64,000 nucleotides of DNA from Perca fluviatilis (lineage: Eukaryota > Chordata > Actinopteri > Perciformes > Percidae), in contig NC_053127.1 of assembly GCF_010015445.1 (NCBI RefSeq), forward strand, positions 6,326,004 to 6,390,003. Direction: 5' to 3'. The position numbers were made by a program, and so were the translations under genes. Below the pieces are notes generated by a model, which saw only the letters and a list, made by a program, of their open reading frames with translations, was not told where the DNA came from and made no database searches. Shown one piece after another: positions 1 through 46,035 of the stretch; within the stretch, counting starts at the first letter, position 1, and each line of letters starts with the position of its first letter.

Positions 1-204
1 AACACAAATAAAAATGTACTATAGTTATGTAGTGTGATTTATTTATTTTTTTGGCGAGGATCTGTACCAAACAAAGGTTTTTTGTAGGCCGGGACGTTTC
101 TGTAGCCCCAAGATACTTCATTCAGAACGGAATTTCTCGTTAATGCAATTATCTGATCAACCAATCACACGGCAGCTGCTTCAATGCATTTAGGGGTGTG
201 GTCC

Positions 205-587
205 AGGGGCCTCATTTATAAAACGTGTTACGCAAGATGTAATGCTCTACTTCTGTTAGGAGCACATCCATCTCACAACCACTGAATTGTGTTTTTTCCC
301 CATTTTTTCGTCTCATGATTGGTCATCTTGGGCTTCTTTACAAGGCTGGAGTATTCATTGATTGATTAACATGGACCTTATTAGGACGACCTCGGGAGGA
401 GCGTGAGGCTCGTGCGGGACCGCATAAGGTAACGCACGTTCGTATTCATAACGAGAAGAGTGCGTAGCGGTGTGCGTCGCAAGGTGTTATGAATCAGAAT
501 TTTTTTTTTTGCGTACAAAAATTCTGACTTTGGCGCACAAAATCTTTCAGAATAGAATCTACGCACGGTTTTCTAAATGAGGCCCCT
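205..587. mobile_element. miniature inverted-repeat element (AGGGGCCTCATTTA ends)
   Basis: The left end AGGGGCCTCATTTATAAAA is mirrored by TTCTAAATGAGGCCCCT at the right end. The interior has no coding capacity. No clear target duplication was found. A piece at about 26395-26625 ends with a related AAATGAGACCCCT string, so the family is dispersed. Positions 1-204 hold nothing recognised. Confidence 0.6.
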
Positions 588-604
588 AGTCTAGACAATC
601 TCCT

Positions 605-1339
605 GGGCCCAGTTTTTCAAAAAAATATAATCTGGATCAAATTGATATACAGATTTGGAAATCTCATGTTAAGCTATCCTGGATCACCTGACCCAGCTTA
701 CTTTTATGCCAGTTTTTTTAAAGGAACATTGGATTGGATCACTGTGATCCAAATGCCAAATTTCAGGATTACCAAATCCTGTTGACCAGAGCCTTAAACA
801 GAACCAACAGTGGAGCCTACTGGCTTAGCAAACAACAGGTAGGCAAAATACCGGTGGCCACAATAGCCATGGTTTGTTTTAATTTTAAGAAACAGAAAAA
901 AAAAACTGTAATAAACAAACATTTTACATTCTTTATTTTATGTTTTTTTTGTTTTGTTTACCATATCTCATTAGATGTTACATGCTTCACATATGCTTCA
1001 AATATGAAGAAATGTATATATCAGTAAATATTGATTTTGTGATCATTCACTTAAAAATAAAACAAACACTCTCCTTTTTGTATTTGGGTCGAAAAAATCC
1101 CAACTGAATCCACCCTTCTGATGGGATCAGGATAATCCTGTTTTTTTTGGATCAAATAAGTCCCAAACAGAGTTCAAAGTTTTGAAAAACCCAAAGGGCA
1201 GTGTGTCAAATGTAAGATCGGATTACGTGATCTGATCTTAGTTCGGAGTCCCTCTTTAGCTTTTGAAAAACCCATTTCCAAGATTTGATCCAATCCGTGA
1301 TCTGAAATCCCGCTGGATTACTTTTGAAAAACTGGGCCC
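605..1339. mobile_element. inverted-repeat DNA element (GGGCCCAGTTTTTCAAAA ends)
   Basis: An 18-bp terminal inverted repeat (GGGCCCAGTTTTTCAAAA / TTTTGAAAAACTGGGCCC) bounds about 735 bp of AT-rich sequence. Its right end abuts Tc1-like transposase sequence, so it probably inserted into that element or beside it. The 97-residue open frame inside (734-1027) resembles nothing I know. Confidence 0.6.
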
Positions 1340-2507
1340 TGAACTCCAGACTGAATGTCAGAATGGGAAAGAAAGGTGATCTAAGCAACTTTAAATGTGG
1401 CAAGGTTGTTGGTGCCAGACAGGCTGGTCTGAGTATTTCACAATCTGCTCAGTTACTGGGATTCTCACCCACAACCATTTCTAGGGTTTATAAAGAATGG
1501 TCTGAAAAAGGAAAAACATCCAGTAAGCTGCAGTCCTCTGTGTGAAAATGTCTTGTTGATGCTAGAGGTCAGAGGAGAATGGGCCGAGTGATTCAAGCTG
1601 ATAGAAGATCAACTTTGACCCAAATAACCACTGGTTACAACCGAGGTATGCAGCAAAGCATTTGTGAAGCCACAACGCGAACAACCTTGAGGAGGATGGG
1701 CTACACCAGCAGAAGACCCCACCGGGTACCACTCATCTCCACTAAAAATAGGAAAATGAGGCTACAATTTGCACGAGTGCACCAAAATTGGACAGTTGAA
1801 GACTGTAAAAATGTTGCCTGGTCTGATGAGTCTCGATTTCTGTTGAGACATTCAGATGGTAGAGTCAGAATTTGGCGTAAACAGAATGAGAACATGGATC
1901 TGTCATGCCTTGTTACCACTGGGAAGGCTGGTGGTGGGGGTGGGGGTGTAATGGTGGGGGGGACCCCTTTCGCCTTCAGAACTGCCTTAATTCTTTGTGG
2001 CATTGATTCAACAAGGTGCTGGAAGCATTCCTTAGATCAGGGGTCTTCAATGTTTTTCAAGCCAAGGACCCCTTAACTGACAGAAAGACAGAGCAGGGAC
2101 CCCTTGCTACATATATTGTATAAAATGAAGTTGCATATTAAACTGGGCCTACACTAACGTTTACCTTTTTGCATAGAATACTAAGATATTAAAATAGCCT
2201 GTTCATTTTTAACATGATTTTATATATCATGTTTTAATGTTAAACATACATGTAGCACTGTGGATCCTTATACTGTATCTGGGGATGGCTTTACTGACAT
2301 CCTAACCTATAGGCCAGTAAAGCTATCATCAGTGGGGATTCATATTTGATATGTTGGATTCATTTTAGGACTTTTTCCATTTTTGAAGAAAATACTTTTA
2401 AAACATAATTTGGAGCCCCCCCTACATTGCCTCTGAGGACCCCCTAGGGGTCATGGACCCCCTGTTGAAGATCCCTGCTTTAGAAATGTTGGCCCATATT
2501 GATAGGA
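1340..2507. pseudogene. rearranged Tc1-like transposase remnant
   Basis: Plus-strand 1363-1957 encodes the N-terminal part of a fish Tc1 transposase: MGKKGDLSNFKCGKVVGARQ, then an HTH stretch LLGFSPTTISRVYKEW, and later NVAWSDESRFLLRHSDGR with the first catalytic Asp. An in-frame TGA at 1543-1545 interrupts it. From about 1958 the sequence is the reverse complement of the 3' end of the same kind of gene: the minus strand reads MPQRIKAVLKAKGVPP, the usual Tc1 C-terminus. The element is therefore deleted in the middle and partly inverted. A hAT-like element is nested in the inverted piece. Not functional. Confidence 0.8.
2038..2477. mobile_element. nested hAT-like miniature element
   Basis: It starts CAGGGGTCTTCAA and ends TTGAAGATCCCTG, with further mirrored GGACCCC motifs inside. 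It splits the inverted Tc1 fragment. The flanking octamers ccttagat and ctttagaa match at 6 of 8 positions, as expected for a decayed hAT target duplication. It carries no coding region. Positions 2510-2830 hold only AT-rich sequence. Confidence 0.65.
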
Positions 2508-2862
2508 TAGGGTCCTTAGTATGGTCTTCCTAATAATCCTTTAGGTCAGAGTATTTTGCGTTTAACATATGATTAACGATTAACGATTTCGATAAAATTG
2601 CGATTAATTGTGCAGCCCCTAATTTCAATGATAAAACGCCAGCGAAAAGCTGCAAATCCTCACGTGAGAAGCTAGAAGCAGAGAATGTGGCATTCTTGCT
2701 TGATGAATGATTAATTCATTAATTACCAAATTAAAAAAAAAAAATTAACAATTTATCCAAAATGTCCTGCCCGACACAAATCGGTCTGAGCTCCCCTCAG
2801 GCCGTTTCTGGACTCAAAACAGAATCAACATGTGTAAACATCATTTTTGTAATAAGTTCTCT

Positions 2863-2868
2863 TTTAAT
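2863..2868 (-). terminator. candidate poly(A) signal of GEMIN5
   Basis: ATTAAA on the minus strand, 61 bp beyond the stop codon, followed by a T/G-containing stretch. This would give a very short 3' UTR. It is the first plausible hexamer after the stop; no transcript evidence is available. Confidence 0.45.
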
Positions 2869-2928
2869 TCAACAACAAAAAAAAGCTGTACAGTAGAAGT
2901 GCTTCTTTCAGGGCTCCTGCTGAGAGAG

Positions 2929-37660
<34,732 letters not shown>

Positions 37661-38038
37661 GACGCCCTCCGGTCGTTTAAAGTTAATTAAATTTCTAATA
37701 AAGTCTGATAAAGCTAAACCAAACTCCACACATGTTACCTGCACTGTCGTAGCGACTACACTACCGGCCGTACGGCCAGCGTGGTGTCGTAAGTGCCCAG
37801 TACGGAATCCTAGTTGGGTCAAACCATGACGAGTTTGCTTTTTTTCCCCCAAAGCAAAATTGCCTTTTTCACCACTGTCTTATACTATGACTTGTAAGAC
37901 AACTTACAAATAATAACCTAGAACCAAACGTAATAGGTCGTTTACGCAGTGAAGACTACAAACGGCGAAACACTTTTCGCTCTCATTACTGTAAACATCA
38001 CTACCGTCAGCGAACACTAGCGTCGTAAAAAATGCAAC
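37661..38038. promoter_or_regulatory. bidirectional GEMIN5/MRPL22 promoter
   Basis: The 378 bp between the two start codons must hold both core promoters. No TATA box is obvious. It contains a 12-bp perfect palindrome, GGCCGTACGGCC (37766-37777). A CAACATGGCGACT string across the MRPL22 start codon resembles the YY1 consensus (AAnATGGCGGC), which often overlaps the ATG of housekeeping genes with short leaders. No inserted mobile element was recognised here, in contrast to the sequence on either side. Confidence 0.7.
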
Positions 38039-41000
38039 ATGGCGACTGCAATGACAGGACGTGGTAAGAGAAATGCAGCCCAATTATCTACACATTTGCC
38101 ATGTTATAACATTTATTGTGTCTGCCGACGCTGTTTTAACTGATTCGTACTTGTTTTTCAGGCATGGCCTTTATTAGGAATATATCGGGGGTGTTGAGCT
38201 CGAGGTAAGAAAGTTTACATCGATGTCAGTAGAATCCCAACTGTCTCTGCAGAAGGACAAACGTCTGCGGGCTGCTTTAAGTAACGTTAGCTAAGCTAAG
38301 CCCAGCACAGCACAGTGGAAACCACTTGATTTGAATTAGAAAAAACTTGAAAGAAAACAAATTGTTGGCCAGTAACTTCAAGGTTAGGGAATACAGATCT
38401 GCAGTGTGACTCTGCTGTGAATGGTGTCAGTTTCTGAGCCTTAATGGATGTCTAATTAGGGCTGCACCATATGAGGAAAATGTTCGATATGCGATAATGT
38501 CGTTGAATATCGCGATAACGATGTTACCTAAACGATATTACATAAACAGATGTTAACGTGTGCTCAGTTCTGCATTTCTACTGCTCTTAGTATTCTTTCA
38601 AAAAAAAAAAAAAAGTATTCTTTCACACTACAACAAATTGCTTGTTGAATTAAAAGCAAATAAAAGTAAAATCATTTTCAACATTCTTTTATGGACAAAT
38701 TGAACATTACATTGAATATAAAAGCGCCACTAAAACAAGAATGACAGTTACATTTTAAAGTGCAGTTTTCTTCTGATATTTTCTTTCAACTAACACAAAA
38801 AAATCAGTTTAGCCTTTCGCAACGTGTATATAGCGCCAGTTTATATTGCGATGACGATTAAAAAAAAAAAAAAACCCGATATATTGTGCAGCCCTAATGT
38901 CTATGTAAGTGGTGACTCTGTTATTTATTAACCCATTTGTTAATACAACTTACATTTGTTTTATTCAGTCTACTTCTCAGGGACAGTGCTCACACTAAAA
39001 AACATCACTGTAAATTAGTCAGGAGGCTAGTTTTCATCTGTAATCTCTGGCCAGGTGTAAGGTTGGCAGCCTAAAATCAAGAAACAGAAGCACTACAGTT
39101 CTGTTGTTAGTGACAAAACTAGAGATGCACCGATTACAACTTGCTAGGCCGATTCCGATTTTCTTTGAGTTAGGCCAGCCGATGCCGATTCCGATTTCCT
39201 TTTTTCTAACCACTTTACAGCACATGCAAATATTTATTTTCTATCTTTTCTTTAATAGAACATTTTGAACAGAAACATGAAATGAACATGAAATCGGCAT
39301 ACGTCAAACTGACCTGCCGGTCGCCGGTCATGGCCGAGCGCATGAAAACCGGCCAATTCCGGTCACCGGCCGCTCTATCGGTGCATCTCTAGACAAAACC
39401 ACATGATCAGCGACTAGTCGACTTCAAGCTCAAAACGTCGTTGTGGAGGAAGTATAGTCCAGTGATTTTCAACCACTGTGCCGCGGCACACTAGTGTGCT
39501 GTGAGAGATCGTCCTGTGTGCCGTGGGAAATTATCCGATTTTACTTAATTGGTCCAACAATTTTTTTATTGAGTTACTGCAAATATTTAATTTAATTGTT
39601 GCGCATCTGTGCCTGCAATGTGATGACTGGCAGAGAAATGAAATACTATTGTGTCAGTAGGTGGCAGTATAGCACAATAATGACCTTGTTGATTTAAGAC
39701 AATAGAATTACTGCCACCTGGGCGCCAGGATAGCTCAGTTGGTAGAGCGGGCGCCCATATATAGAGGTGTACTCCTTGATGCAGCGGCCGCGGGTTCGAC
39801 TCCGACCTGCGGCCCTTTGCTGCATGTCATTCCCCCCATCTCTCTCCCCTTTCATGTCTTCAGCTGTCCTGTCAATAAAGGCCTAAAAATAATCTATCTT
39901 TAAAAAAAAAAAAAAAAAAGAATTACTGCCACCTTTCGCGCGAAAGGTGGCAGTGACAGGATGTACACAGTAGGGCCGAGATCATCGGTGTAAGCCTGCA
40001 ACAGCGATGGATACATTTTTTAAAAGGAAGAATGCAGATTCTGATCTTATTACAATGTGTCATTTTGTAACATTTTTGGTTGGTGGTGTGCCGCGGGATT
40101 TTTTAATGTAAAAAATGTGCCGTGGCTCAGAAAAGGTTGAAAAACACTGGTATAGTCAACTAGTCTGTGCAACCCTTACTGTACAGTGATTCAATTGATG
40201 GAAGGGGGGCTATTACTTTGGATGATCTTTTTACAATTGGACTCAGTTGTGTGTGTCTGTGTGTCTGGAGTGTCTGAGCTGGTTTGGAACACACATAAAA
40301 TGTAATGTCCTTTTTTCCCCCTTTCTTAAACGTGTCTCCAGGTTGCAGGTTTTGGGTGGCGGTCCCCAGCAGCTCTCATGTCTCCACACCAGCACTTCAC
40401 TGGAATCAAAGGACTGGGAGAGGAGGAACCGGAAGGTGTTTCCACCTCAGCTACCGGGTGATATCCGCAGACCAGCAGTAAGTCTTTTGCTCGGCCGATA
40501 ACATGAAGTGCAGAGTCTGACCTGACTTTAAAAAAATGCCAGTGTAGTACTTGAGAGTTTCTTTGGATTTGCTAACCACAGATGGACATAAAAAAAAGGT
40601 TACGCACTAAAGCTTTAAACTGCGCAGAAGTTTGCTCTTGTCTTTAAAAAAAAAAAAAAACATCTGAATACTTTGTTTTATTTGCAGGAGATCCATCACA
40701 GCAGGAGGCAGATTAAGTACAGCAAAGACAAGATGTGGTACCTGGCCAAAATGGTGAGGCCCACCACGGGGGGAATTCCTCATCATTATCATACTTTGGA
40801 GTCAAGTCCAATCATATCTCCACTTTAGTTATTTTGCACCAATCGCCTCAGTCAAACACTCAAAGCTGACGTTTCAAACAGGCGTTGACAGAGGTGCCCG
40901 TTGATGATAGTCAGCCGATAGAAGATTAGAGAGATTTTGGGGTAAAATAGCGGTGGCGATGAATCTGCTCTTGTTAGGTAGCAGGAATGTTTTTAAAGGC

Positions 41001-43536
41001 TGTCAACAGATCTTAACCCTTGTGTTGTCTTTCCATCGTTTAAATTAAAACTTTATTTTTTTTTCAACGTCTCTTTTTTCGTTATCGACACTCATTTTTT
41101 CCGATGTTTTTGTCACTTTTCCCAATGTTTTTGTCCATTTTTTTTCTCCAATTGTTGAAGCTTTTTCTGACATTTTTGTCACTTTTTTTCAACGTTCTTT
41201 TGACTTTTTTTTTTTGAAGCATTTGAAAAAAATGCTATAAAATAGAACAAAACACCCGAATTCAATGAAGAGTGTACGTACTTGTGAGGAGCGTTGTATG
41301 GAACCATCCACGTTGTTTTCTTTGATAATGTGGTTGAAAGAAACTCAAATTTGGGATGTAGAAACCTATTTGAAAATGGTTCAGATTTGACCCGAAGACA
41401 ACCGGAGGGTTAAAGAAATGGGATGGAAAGTCAGGCCATTGTCCAAGGACCAAGTCATTAGTTTATTCAGGAATATTTTGCAACTATCCTTAACACTGTG
41501 AGAGAAACCTGTGTGAAGCTGGCCCCATATAAAGCCCATGAGAACCGTGGGGAGTCAACCCAAAGCTGCCCTGCTGAAAATGTGAAGCAGAAACGCTTAA
41601 TGTCGGATAACGTCCATCATAATTGGACTTTGGGTTCGATTTTTTTTGACAGTTGTCAGAGGTTATGAGGACCAATATGAGAGAGAAATTTGGTAATCAT
41701 TGTTTAGGTACATGAAACCACATTAAGCATTTTCCTTGCCATAGGCGCCAATGAAGAAGAAAACGTTAACGTGAGATAACTTCTATAATCGTTGGATTTC
41801 GGTTTAGTTTTTTGACAGGCTTAAGTGTTCATGACCACGTTGAGCGTTTTCACGTTAAGCGTCTTAGAACGTCCCGTTCATGGGAGTGATGGCTGGTGTC
41901 AGAAGCCTTTGCGGCGCAGATAGTAGCCGTGTAACAAATAAAGCCTGATAACGTAAAAACCGAAGTAGCACGAATGTTTCTTTTAACGGCACAAATCAGC
42001 ACAAACGATTGAGACCATTTTGGGGCGATTCAGACATTAATGGGGGGGCTGGGTGACGTCACACGTGTAACCTTTAAAGCGTAATAACTTAAAAAACATA
42101 GTAGCACAAATGGTTTTATTTAACATCACAAATCAGCACAAACGATTGAGACCATTTTGGGGGAGATTTGGACATTAATGGGGGGGGGTGATGTCACTGG
42201 CCAGAAAATGTAAAGTTGAATTACTTAAAACCCTTAACCGCACAAACGATCATTTTTCCGGCACAAACGAATAGCAGTGTTTTTAATAAAGTTTGGATGA
42301 CAGGGGTGGGGCAGCTTCATGCAGGTGTGAGAGAAGGCATTTTTTTAAACATTTGCACTATTGTTTCATGATCTACTGCACTTAATTGATGGAAGAAAAA
42401 CATCTGGCATATGTATATCGTTATTGTCTGGCACCCATGTTCCAGAATTTCACACTTGGCGTTATTAAAACACCAAAAATGAATACTTCTCCATGGCTGT
42501 AAATGGGGTTCAAAATGAACTTTTTCATCCACCTGCCAAATGGCTAGTAAAGGATCAAATTTGACCAGCCACTCCATAAAATGCCATTGTTTATTTATTT
42601 TTTTCTGGCAGGTGAGTGAAACGACTCTGCCAGCCGCTTACATATTTGACCAGCATTTGGCTTGTAATTGGTGCTAATAACCTCACCTGTAAAACCTTTG
42701 AGTCCTTGTTAATCTGATCTGTAGCATCCGGCCTTTTTTCTGTTTGTTTTCTTCATAGAGCCACTGTGGTCAGGGTTGACGCAAGCGCGCTGCTGCTTCC
42801 TCGGGGGCACCGCGGCGCCCCGCTGTCCTAACAGCTGTGGAGGAAACCGTTCATTTCTGTTGTTTTCATCCCACCGTTTGTTCTCCTTCGCAGATCCGAG
42901 GGATGAGCATCGACGAAGCCATTGCACAGCTGCAGTTCAGTGACAAGAAAGGGGCGAAGATCATGAAAGAGGTTCGAAAGCTGCATGTTCACCCTTCATT
43001 ACTCTGTGTGTGTCTGTGTCTGTCTACAAGTTAAAATGCCAATTAAAACCCATGAAATCAGATAAAAACAGACCAAAGAAAAGACTTGCAGTGTTTCCAC
43101 TGTGACCGATCATGTTTTATTCATTGAGTTGTTGTGCGTTCGTGCGTATGTCGGCCCCGTTTGTCCCCCATCACACCTTCGAACACGAGAAGGTTATTTA
43201 TGGATGTCACAGCTGTGTGTTTGTCTGTCTGTTTGTTCAGGTTCTTGAGGAAGCTCAGGAGATGGCGGTCAAAAATCACAACGTCGAGTACAGATCCAAC
43301 CTGTATGTAGGTAAGGGTCACTGTGGGAACAAACTGCACATTGTTAACACAACAGTAGCTGACCGTCAGTGAATATTTGAGTTGAGATGGTGTGCACTGC
43401 AGAGGGAGTCATTGATGTGGAGCCGCAGACGTTATTACAGATAAGATAAGCGCCATCTTTATTTGGATGAGTTTCCATTCAAAGGCCCCTCTACACAAAA
43501 TTAAATCTGTAATCCCGTACTATCTCTCTCTCTCTC

Positions 43537-43592
<56 letters not shown>

Positions 43593-44163
43593 CCTCTGTC
43601 TTTCTCTCTCTGTCTCTCTCTGTCTTTCTCTCTATCTCTGTCTTTGTCTCTCTCTCAATTTCAATTTCATGTTGCTTTATTGGCATGACAAAAATGACAT
43701 CTGTGTTGCCAAAGCATCAGAACAAACATACATATAAACAACAATGAGTAAATACATCTGATATAATACTAGTAAACAGGATAATTATGATATAAATGCA
43801 GATACTAAACACATTCTGTGAATGTCCCTCAAAGGGTACGTTGAAACAATAATATATATTAAAAAAAGAATACAAATAAACTAAATCTCTCTCTCTCTCT
43901 CTTTCTCTGTATATATCTCATCACACCGTCCCCGCCCGTCTCCCCTTCCTGCAGCCGAGTCCCACTCCGGCAAAGGGAAGTACCTGAAGCGCATCCGTTA
44001 CCACGGCCGCGGGATGTTTGGCATCATGGACAAAGTTTACTGTCACTACTTTGTCAAGCTGGTAGAGGGCTCGCCGCCCAAAACGGAGGAGAAGACCAGC
44101 TTTGACCAGGCCAAGGAGTACGTCCAGAACCTGAAGAACCGAACCATCATCCACAGCCTGTAG
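38039..44163 (+). CDS. mrpl22: MRPL22, mitochondrial ribosomal protein uL22m (7 coding exons)
   Basis: Large-subunit mitoribosome protein; uL22 lines the peptide exit tunnel (family knowledge). Exons: 38039-38063, 38162-38204, 40342-40477, 40688-40753, 42894-42971, 43241-43310, 43955-44163. Phases 1, 2, 0, 0, 0, 1 join into 208 residues (human 206). Residues 1 to about 45 are Arg-containing and lack acidic residues, as in a mitochondrial targeting peptide. The mature protein shows [70 protein letters not shown] and [20 protein letters not shown]. The ATG six bases upstream is out of frame after splicing, so the second ATG was chosen. The exon 5 donor GTTCGA is weak but needed by homology. Stop is TAG at 44161. 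Confidence 0.96.
38457..38896. mobile_element. hAT-like MITE (tagggctgcacc ends)
   Basis: Starts tagggctgcaccatat and ends atattgtgcagcccta. ATGTCTA occurs on both sides (38448-38454 and 38897-38903), with two extra bases on the left. It lies in MRPL22 intron 2 and is related to 6774-7165. Confidence 0.75.
39120..39391. mobile_element. hAT-like MITE with 8-bp TSD GACAAAAC
   Basis: Ends TAGAGATGCACCGATTAC and ATCGGTGCATCTCTA. Perfect octamer duplication at 39112-39119 and 39392-39399. Internal gccgattccgatt strings also occur at 35485-35580, a second worn copy. Confidence 0.9.
39460..40149. mobile_element. hAT-like element with 8-bp TSD GTATAGTC, split by a SINE
   Basis: Starts CAGTGATTTTCAACCACTG and ends AGGTTGAAAAACACTG. 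Perfect octamer duplication at 39452-39459 and 40150-40157. The body mentions gtgccgcggcacac near the left end and gtgccgcgggattt near the right. The SINE at 39720-39918 sits inside. MRPL22 intron 2. Confidence 0.92.
39720..39918 (+). mobile_element. tRNA-derived SINE with 16-bp target duplication
   Basis: A-box-like tagctcagttggtagagcgg, B-box-like gggttcgactccgacc, a CT-rich part and an A-tail of about 18. AGAATTACTGCCACCT flanks it exactly on both sides (39704-39719 and 39919-39934), the mark of LINE-driven retroposition. Same family as 21242-21770. Confidence 0.95.
41013..41413. mobile_element. TTAACCC-family MITE
   Basis: Starts TTAACCCTTGTGTTGTC and ends GACAACCGGAGGGTTAA, so TTAA lies at both ends. 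T-rich interior with tttttgtcac strings. MRPL22 intron 4. The rest of that intron (41414-42890) is spacer with two near-identical cacaaatcagcacaaacgat blocks at about 41990 and 42127. Confidence 0.8.
43520..43860. repeat. CT/CTGT microsatellite and LINE-tail-like sequence in MRPL22 intron 6
   Basis: CT then about 12 TCTG units (43538-43588), then degenerate CT. This is followed by caatttcaatttcatgttgc and tttattggcatgacaaaaat, a recurrent fish LINE 3' end. Confidence 0.6.
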
Positions 44164-44219
44164 ACCGTGTCTGTGTGTGTCTGTGTGTGTGTCTGTGTGG
44201 GTCTGTTTTCACATTTGTA

Positions 44220-44225
44220 AATAAA
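44220..44225 (+). terminator. poly(A) signal of MRPL22
   Basis: AATAAA 57 bp after the stop codon, following a TG-rich 3' UTR. A second AATAAA with a following GTG lies at 44333-44338. Either could be used. Confidence 0.6.
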
Positions 44226-44640
44226 AAAATGACCGACTGGATAATGAGACCTTTTTATAGCTTTGTTCATTTTGTTGTTATTTTGTACATTATTTTAAAA
44301 TAATATTAACCGCGGCCAGTGATGAAGTTTTAAATAAAGTGATGATTACTTCAGAAAGAGATCAAAGTCCGACAGTGTTTAAGAAAGGGCAGTTACTTAT
44401 GTCATTTTCTATAATAAAATCTAATTGTATCTGTCAAAGACATTACATAGAATGAGTTTAAGTAAAATCTATGCCTCCCTGGGATGCATTAAACATAATC
44501 TTGTACAATCTGACTAACAGATCTTTACTCCTTGTTATTCAGCAAAAGCATAAATCTTTTTAAATTAAATTTTTTTTATCAAAGCTTTCGTATGAAATCA
44601 TTGTTAACTCCGGTAGCAATTAAATTAAACTAAAAACAGT

Positions 44641-45471
44641 TTAAAGGGTAAATACCTTTTTTTTTTTTTTCAACGTGGACCCTATTTCCCTATGTTTCTG
44701 TGTCTAAGTGACTGATGGGAACACCAATCTTTGACATTGGTCCAGTATTAAGCGAGATCGCTCTAGTCGGCAGCGGAGAAACAAGCTACAATGTAAGTTA
44801 ATAGGGACATTATCCAGCTTCACAAAAGTGCTCGTTTTCCCGCTGACAGACTCAGATTAATATTCTAAGTGTCTGACAACATTATGGAAAGGATCCCTTC
44901 AGAGATAGACCTTTTAAAACCTCTTTGAGACCTTTCTGTTTAACCAGAAAAGCTCTGAAGTCGCTAGCGCTAAACCCACCAGACTCCATTTAGAAAAGCA
45001 ATACTTTTAGCGTGTATAGAGCCGACATATTTTCACATGTAAATCGGTAAACTATGTGTTTATTTCAACCAAAACTAGAGTTGTGATGGTTGGAAAAGTG
45101 GAAAGATGAGCCCAAACGACATTTCATAGTTTCATTTTGTTTCTGTCGACTTTAAATTAAGTTTATTTTACTATGCTAAAATGATGTTTATTTACATGGA
45201 GTCTGGTGGTTTTAACGAATGCAATTTCACGGATGTTTTTATGTTTAAAAAAAAGGATCTTCCTCTTTAACAGAAAGGTCGACCTCCTAAGAAATCCTTT
45301 CCATAATGTTGTCAGACACTTAGAATATTAATCTGAGACTGTCAGCGGCAAAACGAGCACTTTTGTGAAGATAAATACAAGCTGGACGATTGCTCTACTA
45401 ACTTACATTGCTGCGATCTTGCTTAATACTGGTGAAATGTCAAATATTGTTGTTCCCATCAGTCCCTTTAA
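44641..45471. mobile_element. long foldback element with TTAA ends
   Basis: The left arm (from ttaaagggtaaatacc) and the right arm (ending cagtccctttaa) pair over more than 200 bp, for example gtctgacaacattatggaaa against tttccataatgttgtcagac. A single left-type fragment of this family is at about 5460-5600. Its right TTAA (45468-45471) is shared with the next element. Confidence 0.8.
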
Positions 45472-46035
45472 AGTGCTCATATTATGCTAATTTTCAGGTC
45501 CATAGTTGTATTTAGAGGTTGTACCAGAATAGGTTTATGTGGTTTAATTTTCAAAAAACATTTTTGCTGTACTGCACATTGCTGCAGCTCCTCTTTTCAC
45601 CCTGTGTGTTGAGCTCTCTGTTTTAGCTACAGAGTGAGACATCTCACTTCTTTACCATCTTTGTTGGGAGTCACACATGCACAGTAAGTACTGCTAGCAA
45701 GTCAGAAGCAGAGTATGAGGGCGTGCCCTGACAGTAGCTAGATGAGGACTACTATCCAGTCAGAAGCAGAGTATGAGGGCGTGCCATGCTAACAGCTAGG
45801 CGAGCATTATAATGTGTGTTACAAAGTTACGTTTGTCTCTGAAGTAAAGGCTGGACTACAATAGAGCTGTTTGGAGCAGTTGGTGAACAGTGTTTTCTGT
45901 TGGAGATGGTAAGTCCCTTTGGGTGGAGTTTGGGATTTTTCACTTAAAAACTTAGTAAACCTATAACGTGCACAAAAAAGATATATAACACAAAGGAAAG
46001 GGAAAAAGCCAAAAAGCATGATATGAGCACTTTAA
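45468..46035. mobile_element. TTAA-ended MITE with 2-copy 58-bp internal repeat
   Basis: Starts TTAAAGTGCTCATATTATGC and ends GCATGATATGAGCACTTTAA. Reverse orientation relative to 32702-33361, judged by the internal agtcagaagcagagtatgag blocks. Two internal units. Confidence 0.85.

Noticed and set aside
37661..37852. Upstream in-frame ATG of GEMIN5 (37852)
   Set aside because: It would add 64 residues without similarity to the family and would take up half the shared promoter.
39720..39918. tRNA gene
   Set aside because: A- and B-box-like motifs are present, but there is no proper acceptor stem; it has a SINE body, A-tail and target duplication. The same applies to 21242-21770.
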